Of a stretch of DNA of 64,000 nucleotides, positions 43,101 through 52,164 are shown in pieces. Source of the DNA: Micromonospora halotolerans (GTDB lineage: Bacteria; Actinomycetota; Actinomycetes; Mycobacteriales; Micromonosporaceae); contig NZ_CP134876.1 in NCBI RefSeq assembly GCF_032108445.1, positions 4,774,001-4,838,000 on the forward strand, read 5' to 3'. The first letter of the stretch is position 1, and the number at the start of each line of letters is the position of its first letter. Position numbers and translations under genes: made by a program. The notes under the pieces are model-generated. The model was not told where the DNA came from. It ran no database searches and was given only the letters and a program-made list of their open reading frames with translations.

Positions 43101-43850
43101 TCAGATCTGGTTGCGGCCGCCGTCGACGAACAGTTCGATGCCGGTGATGAAGCTGCTCTGGTCGGAGGCGAGGAACAGGGCGGCGCTGGCGACCTCGTCG
43201 GGGCGGCCGATGCGGCCCATCGGAATGGTGCTGGCCATGTAGGACTTGAGCTGGTCGGCCTGTTCCTGGCTGGGCACCAGGCCGTCGATGCCGGGGGTGT
43301 CGATGGTGCCGGGGCTGATCGCGTTGACCCGGATCGAGCGGCCCTTCAGCTCCGCGGCCCAGGTACGGGCGAACGACCGCACCGCCGCCTTGGACGCGGC
43401 GTACACACCGAAGGCCTCGTTGCCGAGGGTCGCGGCGTTGGACGACTGCAGAATGACCGACGCGCCGTCGTTGAGCAGCGGCAGCGCCTTCTGCACGGTG
43501 AACAGCACGCCCTTGGTGTTACCGCCGAACGTCTCGTCGAAGTGCTTCTCGGTTACCTGCTCCAGGGTGGAGAATTCCCCGCCACCGGCGTTGGCGTACA
43601 GCACATCGATACGCCGGTTGTCGTTGGTTACGGTGGCGTAGAGGCGGTCCAGGTCGGAGAGGTTGGCCACGTCACCGCGTACACCGGTCGCGCCGTGGCC
43701 GATCGTGGCGACGGCGGCATCGAGGACGTCCTGGCGGCGGCCGGTGATGTAGACGTGTGCGCCCTCGGCAGCGAACCGCTGCGCGGTTGCCAGGCCGATG
43801 CCGGTGGTGCCGCCGGTCACGACCGCGGTCTTGCCGTCAAGCTGACCCAT
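43101..43850 (-). CDS. Short-chain dehydrogenase/reductase (classical SDR)
   Basis: 249 residues from ATG 43850, with AAGGAG 8 bp upstream. Complete classical SDR: cofactor motif TGGTTGIG at residues 12-19, ITGRR for nucleotide choice, DVANLSDL, the NAG motif in LYANAGGG, catalytic Ser in VILQSSNAA, YxxxK in YAASKAA, and the C-terminal FVDGGRNQI. Arg after the second strand suggests NADP(H). Substrate unknown. The palindrome at 43927-43958, matching the one before the TetR gene, implies control by that TetR. Confidence 0.92.
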   Translation of the reverse strand: MGQLDGKTAVVTGGTTGIGLATAQRFAAEGAHVYITGRRQDVLDAAVATIGHGATGVRGDVANLSDLDRLYATVTNDNRRIDVLYANAGGGEFSTLEQVTEKHFDETFGGNTKGVLFTVQKALPLLNDGASVILQSSNAATLGNEAFGVYAASKAAVRSFARTWAAELKGRSIRVNAISPGTIDTPGIDGLVPSQEQADQLKSYMASTIPMGRIGRPDEVASAALFLASDQSSFITGIELFVDGGRNQI

Positions 43851-43926
43851 GATGATGCTCCTTTGTCCGATATGCGGCGAATGAGCCGCGACTGGTCGCG
43901 ATCTGTCGCCTGCCACGCCGCGTTCC

Positions 43927-43958
43927 GCTAGTTTTGTAGTGTTCACTAAAAAACTAGC
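43927..43958. promoter_or_regulatory. 32-bp near-palindromic operator upstream of the SDR gene
   Basis: GCTAGTTTT (43927-43935) and AAAACTAGC (43950-43958) flank an inner TAGTGTTCACTA. In total 14 of 16 half-site positions are symmetric. The core TAGT-N4-ACTA flanked by T-runs and A-runs also occurs before the TetR gene (44976-44999). Likely TetR-family binding site, 77 bp upstream of the SDR start. Confidence 0.8.
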
Positions 43959-44351
43959 TCGGTCGGGTACGCGCGTCAAGGGATGGGGGTGTGACCTGCG
44001 TCTGACGAACGGTGCCATCTGGCCGACGCCCTCGGCCCGCCAGGGCTGCGGCTCGTGCCGGCCGGGCGAGCGTGCCGGCCGGGCTACCGGTTACTTCCGT
44101 CCAGTCCGGACGACCCCGGTCTGTAGATGCTGGTCGTCGCTGCCGCAGACATACCCGAACACCTTGTAGCCGTCGAACGGCACGGCCGGATCGGTGACGC
44201 CGTCGTAGGCCGGACGCTGCGCGCGGGGCGGGTGCCGGCCACGCAGAGCCGGCCGGGTCGGCCCGACGACATCGACCACACCGGCGGGATGTCCGCGTCA
44301 GGCGGACAGCCAGCGGCAACGGCGTAGGAGGTCGGGGTCGGTGATGCCTGA
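43959..44351. other. Gene-free stretch
   Basis: About 390 bp with no convincing gene. Open frames on both strands (for example 44127-44327 and 44084-44281) are short, Arg/Pro-rich and unrecognised. No repeat or RNA gene was noticed. Confidence 0.4.
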
Positions 44352-44954
44352 TCAGGCGGCCGGCTGCTGCGGCCAGACGGTCATGGCCAGGTCCACGATC
44401 CCGTGCAGCTGCTCCCGGGTCGCCCCGCTCGCTGCCTGGACAGCGATTCCTTGATAGATGGCGGTGAAGTAGCGCGCAAGCCCGTCAGGATCGGCGCCCG
44501 CCGGGATCTCCCCGTTGGCGCGGGCGCGCTGCAACCGCTCACGCAGAGCCGCCTCACCGGCCGCCCGCCGCGTCGTCAACTCGTCACGCGCCGTCTCCGC
44601 CCCCGGCGAACACGCCAACCCACCCTGCACCGTGATGCACCCGCGCGGATGCCCCGGATCAGTCGTCGCATCCGCGGCGCCATGCAACAGCGCCCCCACT
44701 GCCGCCCGCGCCGTCGGCTGATCGAACGCCTCCCGGATATACCGGGCAGGCCCATCCGCATAACGGTCTAGCACCTTTACGAACAACTGCTCTTTGCTCC
44801 CGAACGCGTTGTACAGACTGGGCGCGTTGTTGATCCCCATCGCCTTGGTCAGGTCAGAGATCGCCGTGCCCTCATAGCCCTGGCGCCAGAACACCTCCAA
44901 CGCCCGATCGAGAGCCACGTCGCTGTCGAAGGAGCGTGGTCGTCCGCCTGCCAT
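44352..44954 (-). CDS. TetR-family transcriptional repressor
   Basis: 200 residues from ATG 44954. The N-terminal HTH covers residues 10-55: FDSDVALDRALEVFWRQGYEGTAISDLTKAMGINNAPSLYNAFGSKEQLFVKVLDRY. The C-terminal domain contains GHPRGCITVQGGLACSPGAETARDEL and YFTAIYQGIAVQAASGATREQL, as in the TetR_C_16/PsrA-like group. A perfect 10-bp inverted repeat lies 22 bp upstream and a related palindrome precedes the SDR gene. It probably represses itself and the SDR gene, released by a small hydrophobic ligand. Ligand unknown. Confidence 0.92.
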   Translation of the reverse strand: MAGGRPRSFDSDVALDRALEVFWRQGYEGTAISDLTKAMGINNAPSLYNAFGSKEQLFVKVLDRYADGPARYIREAFDQPTARAAVGALLHGAADATTDPGHPRGCITVQGGLACSPGAETARDELTTRRAAGEAALRERLQRARANGEIPAGADPDGLARYFTAIYQGIAVQAASGATREQLHGIVDLAMTVWPQQPAA

Positions 44955-44975
44955 GATCGCCTCCGATGCCGCTCC

Positions 44976-44999
44976 GTATTTTAGTCATTACTAAAATAC
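44976..44999. promoter_or_regulatory. Perfect palindromic operator upstream of the TetR gene
   Basis: GTATTTTAGT (44976-44985), CATT spacer, ACTAAAATAC (44990-44999). It shares the TAGT-N4-ACTA core and A/T flanks with the SDR operator at 43927. Expected autoregulatory site. Confidence 0.82.
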
Positions 45000-45164
45000 A
45001 ACGGCGACGGCGATCTGCCGACGACCACAGCGACTCCTCGATCACACATCGCCGCACCGGCCCGGCCGGGCCGGCACGTTCCCTCCGCCTTGTCCACGAC
45101 GGCGGGTGGGCGGCCGTCTCGGAGAGCGGTCGCACGTCGCCGACGATGGGCTTGAGCTCTCCGG

Positions 45165-45236
45165 GGCCTGGGAGGGCGACTGCCCGGCGCCGAGGGCGGT
45201 CGCCTTGAGCAGTTTGCGACGAGAAAGGTCGTGCAT
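45165..45236 (-). pseudogene. Tat signal-peptide start of a lost secreted protein
   Basis: ATG 45236 gives MHDLSRRKLLKATALGAG, a twin-arginine signal start (SRRKLLK). The hydrophobic core and mature protein are missing after about 18 residues. A stub only. Confidence 0.4.
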
Positions 45237-45379
45237 GCTCCGCATCCTCTCGATCGGGCTGCGCCAGCTTTCGATTAAGTGGGCTCTTGCGTTCGAGCGG
45301 ACGCGCCAACCGACGGTATTGGGGGAGGGTTTTGCCGGGTTGTGAGCCGTTGGCGCAGAACCCGGTCGGGTGGATGCCC

Positions 45380-45678
45380 GCGCCGGACTCCACCCATTCC
45401 CGCCGGTAGCCCCTCGGCGCACCCGGGTCGCGGTGCAGGATGACCGCACCGTTGAAACAGACCAGGAACCGCGGCGCGATGCCGAGCTGATCGAGTACCG
45501 GGATGGTGATCGCGGAGGAGCGGCCAGTGGTGAGCACCACGTGATGACCGGCCGTGGGGAGCCGGCGTACCTGCTTGATCACCGCGCCGCTGATCGAGCC
45601 GTCCTTGCGGCGCGTGGTTCCGTCGAGGTCCAGGGCGACGATCCACGAGGCAGCTTCGGGTAGGTCCGTGCGGTTCAC
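45380..45678 (-). pseudogene. N-terminal half of a HAD-superfamily (Cof-type) hydrolase
   Basis: GTG 45678 gives VNRTDLPEAASWIVALDLDGTTRRKDGSISGAVIKQVRRLPTAGHHVVLTTGRSSAITIPVLDQLGIAPRFLVCFNGAVIL. Motif I is DLDGT, motif II TTGR, and the FNGA block is complete. The cap and motif III/IV are missing, as homology ends around 45390. Continuing open frame is unrelated sequence, so the gene is truncated. Confidence 0.6.
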
Positions 45679-45715
45679 TTCCCAGTTCCTTCGTCGGTTG
45701 CCTACGTCGCGTCGG

Positions 45716-46948
45716 TCAGGCACGGGTACGCCGCGTGATGCGGATCTGGGCGGCGAGGCTGATGAGCGTGAGGAGGACGGTCAGCGCGGTGTAGCAGACG
45801 ACGGCCGGCACCTCGCCGAGCGGGCCGGTGAGCTGCCCCTCGACGACGATGGGTAGGCCGAAGGCGACGTAGGAGACGACGTAGATCCCGCCGACGACTC
45901 CCGCGCGCTGGTGTGCGGCCGCGAGCGGGAAGATGAGGCGCAGCGCGGCGGTGAAGGACGCGCCGAAACCGACGCCGGCGATGGCCTGCCCGATGATCAT
46001 GACGGCCAGGCTCCCGGCGAACACCCCGCCGATGATGCCGACGGCCCCGACGAGGGACGCGTGGATCCCGACGGTCATCGCGCGCCGCGGGTCGATGCGG
46101 GCGAAGGTCAGTCCGACGACGGCCGACACCGCCGGCGCGATGAACCCGGCCACGCCATTGAGCAGGCCGCTGTCGAGGTGGAAGACGCTGCGGACCATGC
46201 TCGGGGCCAGCCCGCCGGAGAGACCTGCGAGCATCCAGACCGCAGCGACTACCGGTGCTGCGGCGGCGAACTCCGTCCGGGCAGCGGGCGGGATCGCGAC
46301 GCGTGGAATCCTCGAGCGGAGCGCGCCCGAGGTGCGGGGCATGGTCTCCGGAGACAGGGCGATGACGACGGCCCCGAGGACCGTGAGGGCGATGAGGACG
46401 ACGAAGACGACGGTGTTCGCCGTGGACGTGAGCCGGATGGCGAGACCGGCCAGCAGAGAGCCGGCACCCAGCCCGCCGGTCAGGCCGACACTGCCGAGGA
46501 TGGTGCCCAGTCTCTTCTTGTTCGGCGGGGCGAGCTCGACGAGCGCCGCGGTGAAGGCGGCCGTCGCCGCGCCGCTGGCGACACCCTGCACGATGCGCCC
46601 GGCGATCACCCAGCCCACATCGGGTGCGACGAGGAACAGGACGTTCGACGCGAGCTGGATCACCAGCGCGCCGATTAGCACCGGTCGCCGTCCGACATGG
46701 TCGGACAGCGACCCCAGCGTCAGGACGGCGGCGAGGAAGCCGACAGCGTAGACCGCGAACGCCAGCGTGAGCAGTGACGGTGCGAAGTTCCACTGCTGGC
46801 GATAGAGCACCAGCAGGGGCGTCAGCACACCCGCCGCGAGATACAGGCTGGTGAACGCCAGCGCCGCGCCCGTCAACGCCAGTCCGGCGGGGAGAGTGCG
46901 CCGCCGGCGGGTCGCGGGCGCGTCGATGGTTCCCGGAATCGAGGACAT
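45716..46948 (-). CDS. MFS transporter
   Basis: 410 residues from ATG 46948, with GGGAG 5 bp upstream. Twelve predicted membrane helices. Motif A is visible as GSLSDHVGRRPVLIG near residues 77-91, and the second half carries LTFARIDPRRAM and GVGFGASFTAALRLIFP. It is of the drug/sugar efflux-like type (DHA-like), substrate unknown. It lies 150 bp downstream of an NAD-binding protein gene on the same strand. Confidence 0.88.
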   Translation of the reverse strand: MSSIPGTIDAPATRRRRTLPAGLALTGAALAFTSLYLAAGVLTPLLVLYRQQWNFAPSLLTLAFAVYAVGFLAAVLTLGSLSDHVGRRPVLIGALVIQLASNVLFLVAPDVGWVIAGRIVQGVASGAATAAFTAALVELAPPNKKRLGTILGSVGLTGGLGAGSLLAGLAIRLTSTANTVVFVVLIALTVLGAVVIALSPETMPRTSGALRSRIPRVAIPPAARTEFAAAAPVVAAVWMLAGLSGGLAPSMVRSVFHLDSGLLNGVAGFIAPAVSAVVGLTFARIDPRRAMTVGIHASLVGAVGIIGGVFAGSLAVMIIGQAIAGVGFGASFTAALRLIFPLAAAHQRAGVVGGIYVVSYVAFGLPIVVEGQLTGPLGEVPAVVCYTALTVLLTLISLAAQIRITRRTRA

Positions 46949-47100
46949 GACAGCTCCCTGGGGCGGCCGCACGCAGCGATGCGCCGGCCGAAAGAGTCGG
47001 TGAACGTGGAAAGGGGAATCCGCCGCCGGGCCGGACCGGCGTCGGCCGGGATCTGGTCCACGGCCGAGTTCGGTGCGGCTCGGCGGCCGGATCGTGATCG

Positions 47101-47682
47101 CTAGTCAGTGATGACGACGACGCCCGACAGCGCATCCAGCAGCTCCACCGTGCGTTCGGCAGCCCGATCGATCTGGACCCGGGGCTCGGCGGGGATCTGC
47201 TGTTCGTTGTAGGTGCCGGGCCCGTAGAACTGCCCATAGCTCAGCACCACGCCACCCTCGGCGAGAACGGCGCGTTCCAACTCGGCGACGGCCCGGGCAT
47301 CGGGTCCGTCCGGCAACTGCCAGGCGACGGTCTGGGCCAGGATCTTCGGTGATCCGCTCTGGCGTGCCGCGTCGATCAGGTTCTGGTTGCCCTCGGTCCG
47401 GATGCGCGCGTTCAGCTCCGCATGATCACCAATCTTCTCCACCTCATCGGGCAGATCGGTGAGCTCGTTCAGGATGACCTCCGGTTCGAATTCTCGAACC
47501 GCCTTGATCAGGGCGTCCCGGTCGAAGACGTCACACAGGATCGGCTCGGCGCCGAGCTGCGCCAGCAGCTCGGTCTTGTCGGACGATCGCGTCATGCCAC
47601 CGACCACGTGCCCCGCCTGCACCAGCCGGGGGATCAGCCGCCGTCCGATCACGCCGGACGCACCGGCGAGAAATACCCGCAT
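47101..47682 (-). CDS. NAD(P)-binding epimerase/dehydratase-like protein (short)
   Basis: 193 residues from ATG 47682, with GGGAG 5 bp upstream. The Rossmann glycine motif GASGVIGRRLIPRLVQAGH is at residues 7-25, followed by MTRSSDKTELLAQLGAEPILCDVFDRDAL. A YGQFYGPGTY motif near residue 150 is the characteristic extended-SDR segment. It is shorter than the usual ~300 residues because the region between is compressed, with a C terminus that still looks natural (AAERTVELLDALSGVVVITD). Whether it is active is unclear. It probably shares a transcript with the MFS gene. Confidence 0.75.
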   Translation of the reverse strand: MRVFLAGASGVIGRRLIPRLVQAGHVVGGMTRSSDKTELLAQLGAEPILCDVFDRDALIKAVREFEPEVILNELTDLPDEVEKIGDHAELNARIRTEGNQNLIDAARQSGSPKILAQTVAWQLPDGPDARAVAELERAVLAEGGVVLSYGQFYGPGTYNEQQIPAEPRVQIDRAAERTVELLDALSGVVVITD

Positions 47683-47685
47683 CAT

Positions 47686-48111
47686 TTCTCCCAATTTTCA
47701 TAGTTCGGTTAGGTCTGGCTCTGCTGTCGCCGCCGAACGGCGCCCGGACAGCGGCAGATCTCGTCCGCTCCACGCATGCGTACTTTGGCGGCCGTATCCG
47801 TTTCGCGAGCGCTTGGTCCTGCGGTCACGGCGGCAAAGTTACGCGCCGAGTGGCGCTGTGATCTGGTCCAGTTACTCGACGGATTCATGGGCCAATTCGG
47901 CAAGGAATCTGGCTCACCATGAGAGCTACCCGTAGAGAAACCCAGGGTGCGCCGACTGGGCGGCGGGCGGTCGGCTGACCTGCCGCTCACAGCACCGACC
48001 CACGGGAGGTCCAACGCCTGCCGCCAACCGGTCGGAAGGTCAGGCAGCTAAGAATCACCTAGCACAACCTCGCCAGGCCCGGCGACACGGCAAGCCTCTG
48101 ACCGGGCTGGC
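47686..48111. other. Gene-free stretch
   Basis: No convincing gene. Short open frames lack recognisable features. It contains the promoter region of the epimerase-like gene and the 3' side of the MocR gene. Confidence 0.4.
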
Positions 48112-49551
48112 CTACGGCATGACCTCGCACAGGGCGTCCAACGCTCCCGCCCACGCGCTGTCCGAGGGAGCCGCGTAGTTGACCACCAGCCCGTCCGGCT
48201 CGGCCGACCGCCAGCCGGCATCGGCCAGCTCGTGACGGAAATCGGCCATCGGGGCCACCGCCAGGCCCCGGCGGGCCGCCGCCTGGACGACCGCGTTCTC
48301 GGTGCCGGGCGGGAGCTCGAGGACCACCTGCAGCCCGGCGGCCATCCCGGTCACGCGGACGGCGGGCGCACGCCGGGCCAGCGCGGCGACCAGCTCGTCC
48401 CGGCGGCGCCGGTAGCGCACGCGCATCGTGCGTACCTGACGGTCGTACGCCCCCGAGGCGATGAACTCGGCGAGCGTCAGCTGTTCCAGCGCGCTCGACA
48501 TGTAGTCGATGTCTCCCTTGGCCGCCACGACCTCCGGGACCAGCTCCTTCGGCAGCACCATCCAACCGAGCCGCAGTCCGGGCGCCAGTGACTTGCTCGC
48601 CGTGCCGAAGTACACCACCCGCTCCGGGTCGAGGCCCTGCAGCGCGCCCACCGGCTGGCGGTCGTATCTGAACTCCCCGTCGTAGTCGTCCTCCAGGATC
48701 AGCCCGCCGGTGGCGCGGGCCCAGTCCACTGCCGCCGTGCGCCGCTGCGGGGTCAACGCGAACCCCGTCGGGTACTGATGCGCCGGTGTCAACAGCGCCG
48801 CGCCCACCGCGCTCAACCCCGTCAGATCATCGGTGCGCGCGCCGTGTTCGTCGACATAGACGGGCGGAATGCGCAGGCCAGCGCTGGTCAGCAGATCGCG
48901 ATAGACGTCGAGGCCGTACGACTCGACAGCCAGCGCCGCGACCTGCCGCGCCCGCAGGACCTGCGCCATCAGGGTCAGACCGTGGCGGAAACCGGCACAG
49001 ATCACGATCCGGTCCGGTCCGGCGTGCACCCCGCGAGCCCGCGCCAGATAGTCGGCGAGGGCGGTACGTAGCTCCACCCGGCCGAGAGCGTCGCCGTAGC
49101 CGAAGGCATCGTTCGGGGCCGCCGTCAGCGCCCGGCGAGCGGCTTTGAGCCACTGCGTGCGGGGAAACTCCGCGAGGGTTGGCGCACCAGGCAGCAGGCC
49201 GTACGTGGGACGGCGTTGGGCGGGCCTTGCGCGAACGGCGGCGGGCGCCGCGCTGCGTGGTTCAGCCCGCTTGGCCACCCGCGTTCCGGAGCCCTGTCGG
49301 GCGGTGAGCCAGCCTTCGGCGATCAGTTCGGCGTAGGTGTCGGCAACGGTATTGCGGGCGACGCCGAGATCGGCGGCGAGTGAACGGGACGACGGCAGCC
49401 GGGTGCCGGGCACCAGACGTCCGCTGCGGATGGCCTCCCGCAGGGCGTCCGTAAGCCCGGCCCGCAGCCCGGGGCCGATCAGGTCCAGATGCAGGTCGGC
49501 GCCGAACACCGAAGGTGGGACGTCCCCCGAACTGGTCCGCGAATCTGTCAC
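48112..49551 (-). CDS. MocR-type GntR/aminotransferase regulator (PdxR-like)
   Basis: 479 residues from ATG 49551. The GntR winged helix spans ~20-95: GLRAGLTDALREAIRSGRLVPGTRLPSSRSLAADLGVARNTVADTYAELIAEGWLTARQGSGTRVA. It is followed by a full aminotransferase class I-like domain with the PLP-binding Asp region (LILEDDYDGEFRYDRQPVG) and the Schiff-base Lys in YFGTASKSLAPGLRLGWM. Family members use PLP as ligand and usually regulate a divergent gene. Here the divergent position holds a broken PEP-mutase-like gene, its probable former target. Confidence 0.93.
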   Translation of the reverse strand: MTDSRTSSGDVPPSVFGADLHLDLIGPGLRAGLTDALREAIRSGRLVPGTRLPSSRSLAADLGVARNTVADTYAELIAEGWLTARQGSGTRVAKRAEPRSAAPAAVRARPAQRRPTYGLLPGAPTLAEFPRTQWLKAARRALTAAPNDAFGYGDALGRVELRTALADYLARARGVHAGPDRIVICAGFRHGLTLMAQVLRARQVAALAVESYGLDVYRDLLTSAGLRIPPVYVDEHGARTDDLTGLSAVGAALLTPAHQYPTGFALTPQRRTAAVDWARATGGLILEDDYDGEFRYDRQPVGALQGLDPERVVYFGTASKSLAPGLRLGWMVLPKELVPEVVAAKGDIDYMSSALEQLTLAEFIASGAYDRQVRTMRVRYRRRRDELVAALARRAPAVRVTGMAAGLQVVLELPPGTENAVVQAAARRGLAVAPMADFRHELADAGWRSAEPDGLVVNYAAPSDSAWAGALDALCEVMP

Positions 49552-49666
49552 GGAAGTGGACCGTATCCCAGTACCACCGGCCGCGTAGCGTTGCCGGCAC
49601 GATCAACGACGGCACGGAGCGTCTCCTACGCTCCGAGGCCCTGCTGACCCTCCGGGCGCGGCGAAG

Positions 49667-49775
49667 GTGACCGCCTCGGCCTTCCACGCCCTGCACCAGA
49701 ACCGCACCAGCGGCGACCCACTCGTCCTGCCGGACCGTGGGACGCCGCCAGCGCGCGCCAGTCAACGGAGTACCC
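49667..49775 (+). pseudogene. N-terminal remnant of an isocitrate lyase/PEP mutase-family gene
   Basis: VTASAFHALHQNRTSGDPLVLP, then after a frameshift WDAASAR: this is the canonical start (FRALH..GDPLVLPNAWDAASAR) of the PEP-mutase/isocitrate lyase family. Homology stops at about 49775, where IS5 sequence begins. It is divergent from the MocR regulator. Confidence 0.55.
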
Positions 49776-49972
49776 AACTGCCCCTGTCATCACGGCAGAA
49801 GGCCGTCAACCGCGGCGACGCCAAGGTCCGCGCGCTCGGCGAACGCGCCATCGCCCTACTCAAGACCTGGAAAATCCTGGCCAAGCTGCGCTGCTGCCCC
49901 GCCACGCGACCACCATCCCGCAGGTCATCCTCGTCCTACACGCCACCGAAACGAACCGCTACCCACGATGAA
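49776..49972 (+). pseudogene. C-terminal remnant of an IS5-type (DDE_Tnp_4) transposase
   Basis: STQLPLSSRQKAVNRGDAKVRALGERAIALLKTWKILAKLRCCP..., with the next frame giving ATTIPQVILVLHATETN. This is the C-terminal HARVE/GERAxAxLKxW region of IS5-like transposases, lacking the rest of the protein. It marks the insertion or deletion that destroyed the PEP-mutase gene. Confidence 0.65.
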
Positions 49973-50052
49973 AGAGGCTCCATGATCGGCGTGGAGGCGT
50001 TTCCACATAACCCCGTAGACAGACGGGTCAGCCCTGCACTCGGCCGGTGGCG

Positions 50053-51072
50053 TCAGCGACGGCGGCGGCGGTTGTGCTTGTCCCCGAGAGTGGAGGGCAG
50101 GAAGAGGACGTCCTTCTGGTTGAGGTTGACCCCCGGCGGAACTATCTCGTCGATCCGGTCCAGCACGTCGTCGCTGAGTTCGACATCCGCGCCGGACAGC
50201 AGATCGGTGAGCTGCGCGGGAGTGCGTGGACCGATGAGAACCGAGGTGATGGCCGGGTGGGACAGAACAAAGGCGATGGCCAGATGGGACATCTTCAACC
50301 CCGCTTCGGCCGCGAGTTCGGTGAGCTCACCGACAGCCGCCGCCTTCGCCTGGTTTCCCGGTTCCGTTTGGTCGAAAAGCCGTGTGGCAGGTCCCGCGTT
50401 ACGGTGACCCGCCGTTGGGTCGGCCCGGCCGGAGAGCCAGCCAGAGCCGAGTGGGCCGAAGGTCAGCACGCCCATGCCGTACCGCTGGGCGGTTGGCAGT
50501 GTCGTGGCCTCGATGCCGCGCAGCAGGATGTTGTACGGCGGCTGCTCGGACCGGAAGCGTTGGTGGTTGCGCCGCTCGGCGACCCACTGCGCTTCGACTA
50601 TCTGCTCCGGGTGGAACAGTGACGAGCCGATCGCGCGTACTTTGCCGGCCCGGATCAGATCCGAGAGCGCCGAAAGTGTCTCATCGGGGTCCGTGTCCGG
50701 ATCCCACCGGTGCATTTGGTAAAGGTCGATGTAGTCGGTGCCGAGACGACGCAGGCTGTCCTCCACCGCCCGCATGATCCACCTGCGGGATCCGCCCCGT
50801 TGGTTGTCGTCCGATCCCATCGGCAACGAGAACTTGGTAGCGAGGACGACCTCGTCACGCCGCCCCTTCAGCGCTTTGCCGACGATTTCCTCGCTCTCGC
50901 CGTCGGAGTAGACGTCCGCGGTGTCGACGAAGTTGATGCCCGCGTCCAGCGCGGTGTGGATCATGCCCACCGATTCGTCGTGATCGGTGTTGCCCATCGC
51001 GCCGAGCATCATGGTGCCGAGCGCGAACTCGCTCACCGACATGCCTGTACCACCGAGGATTCTGCGTTTCAT
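50053..51072 (-). CDS. Aldo/keto reductase
   Basis: 339 residues from ATG 51072, with GGAGAG upstream. Complete (alpha/beta)8 AKR of the YdhF/Gfo-like general type. The catalytic tetrad is visible: Asp and Tyr in NFVDTADVYSDGESEE, Lys in VVLATKFSLP, His in DLYQMHRWDPD. The NADPH-binding region lies near VLIGPRTPAQLTDLLSGA. Substrate unknown. It is divergent from the XRE regulator at 51217 with about 140 bp between, so the regulator may control it. Confidence 0.93.
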   Translation of the reverse strand: MKRRILGGTGMSVSEFALGTMMLGAMGNTDHDESVGMIHTALDAGINFVDTADVYSDGESEEIVGKALKGRRDEVVLATKFSLPMGSDDNQRGGSRRWIMRAVEDSLRRLGTDYIDLYQMHRWDPDTDPDETLSALSDLIRAGKVRAIGSSLFHPEQIVEAQWVAERRNHQRFRSEQPPYNILLRGIEATTLPTAQRYGMGVLTFGPLGSGWLSGRADPTAGHRNAGPATRLFDQTEPGNQAKAAAVGELTELAAEAGLKMSHLAIAFVLSHPAITSVLIGPRTPAQLTDLLSGADVELSDDVLDRIDEIVPPGVNLNQKDVLFLPSTLGDKHNRRRRR

Positions 51073-51216
51073 GGTGTGCTCTCCACTGTTCTGATGGCCT
51101 CGGCTAGTCAAGCACTGAAGCGATCCAATATCCCGGAATGCGGGAGGTACCATCAGACCCCCTCACTACGGGTTCCGGGGGTGGGCGGCGCACTCGAGCG
51201 GAATATTCTGGAGGTC

Positions 51217-52164
51217 ATGAGCGAGGGCAACGCAGAGCTCCGGGCATTCCTGCGGACGCGACGGGCGCGGCTGGCGCCGGAGCAGGCGGGCCTGCCCGCG
51301 CAGCCAGGCGTCCGCCGAGTGCCGGGGTTGCGCCGCGAGGAAGTCGCCCAGCTCGCCGGGGTGAGCACCGACTACTACATTCGGCTGGAGCGCGGCCGGA
51401 ACCTGAACGTCTCCGAGTCGGTGCTGAGGGCACTGGCCCGCGCACTGCAACTGAACGAGATCGAACGCATCCACCTCCTCGCGCTGGCAAAACTCCGGCG
51501 GTCCCCGTCAGGGCATCGACCGATGCCGACTCAGCGGGTTCGACCCGGGCTGCTGCAAACCCTGAACGCACTCACCGATGTGCCAGCGCTCGTGATCGGC
51601 CGCCGCTGCGACGTGCTGGCCACCAACGCGCTCGCCCGCGCCCTTTACACCAACTTCGACGCACTGCCCCGCCGCGAGCGCAATCTCGTCCGGTTTCTCT
51701 TCCTCGACGACGCGGCGCGAGAGCTGTACCTCGACTGGCCGGAAGCGGCCCGCAGCGCCGTCGCCAGCCTGCATCTCTACGCCGGGCGCAACCCGAACGA
51801 CGCCCAGCTCGCCGAGCTGGTCGACGAGTTGTGCGTACGTGACACGGATTTCCGCCGCTGGTGGGCCGATTACGACGTGCACCGACACAGCTACGGTGCC
51901 CACCGTTTCCACCACCCGATCCTCGGCGAGATGACTCTCAACTACGAGGCACTCGCCCACACTGTTGATCCGGAACAATTCCTCGCGCTACACACCGCCG
52001 AGCCCGGCTCCCCCTCTGAACAGGCCCTGCGCCTGCTGGCGAGCTACGCGGCCGCCCGTCAACACTCTGACAGCCGGGCAGCCCACCGCGACCCACCTCA
52101 CGGCAGTCTGACCACCGTTCGACGGGGTTGTCTCGCTAACGGTGTTTCCGGCGATCTTGGTTAG
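51217..52164 (+). CDS. XRE-family regulator with MmyB-like ligand domain
   Basis: 315 residues from ATG 51217, with GGAGG upstream. HTH_31-type domain at about 8-75: LRAFLRTRRARLAPEQAGLPA... VPGLRREEVAQLAGVSTDYYIRLERGRNLNVSESVLRALARAL. The MmyB-like C-terminal domain follows with RRCDVLATNALARALYTNF, ERNLVRFLFLDDAARELYLDW, RWWADYDVHRHSYGAHRFHHPILGEMTLNYEAL and the end LHTAEPGSPSEQALRLLAS. The last ~30 residues (PHGSLTTVRRGCLANGVSGDLG) run into the IS256 end and replace the native terminus. Commonly such regulators control a divergent oxidoreductase, here the AKR. Confidence 0.88.
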   Translation: MSEGNAELRAFLRTRRARLAPEQAGLPAQPGVRRVPGLRREEVAQLAGVSTDYYIRLERGRNLNVSESVLRALARALQLNEIERIHLLALAKLRRSPSGHRPMPTQRVRPGLLQTLNALTDVPALVIGRRCDVLATNALARALYTNFDALPRRERNLVRFLFLDDAARELYLDWPEAARSAVASLHLYAGRNPNDAQLAELVDELCVRDTDFRRWWADYDVHRHSYGAHRFHHPILGEMTLNYEALAHTVDPEQFLALHTAEPGSPSEQALRLLASYAAARQHSDSRAAHRDPPHGSLTTVRRGCLANGVSGDLG

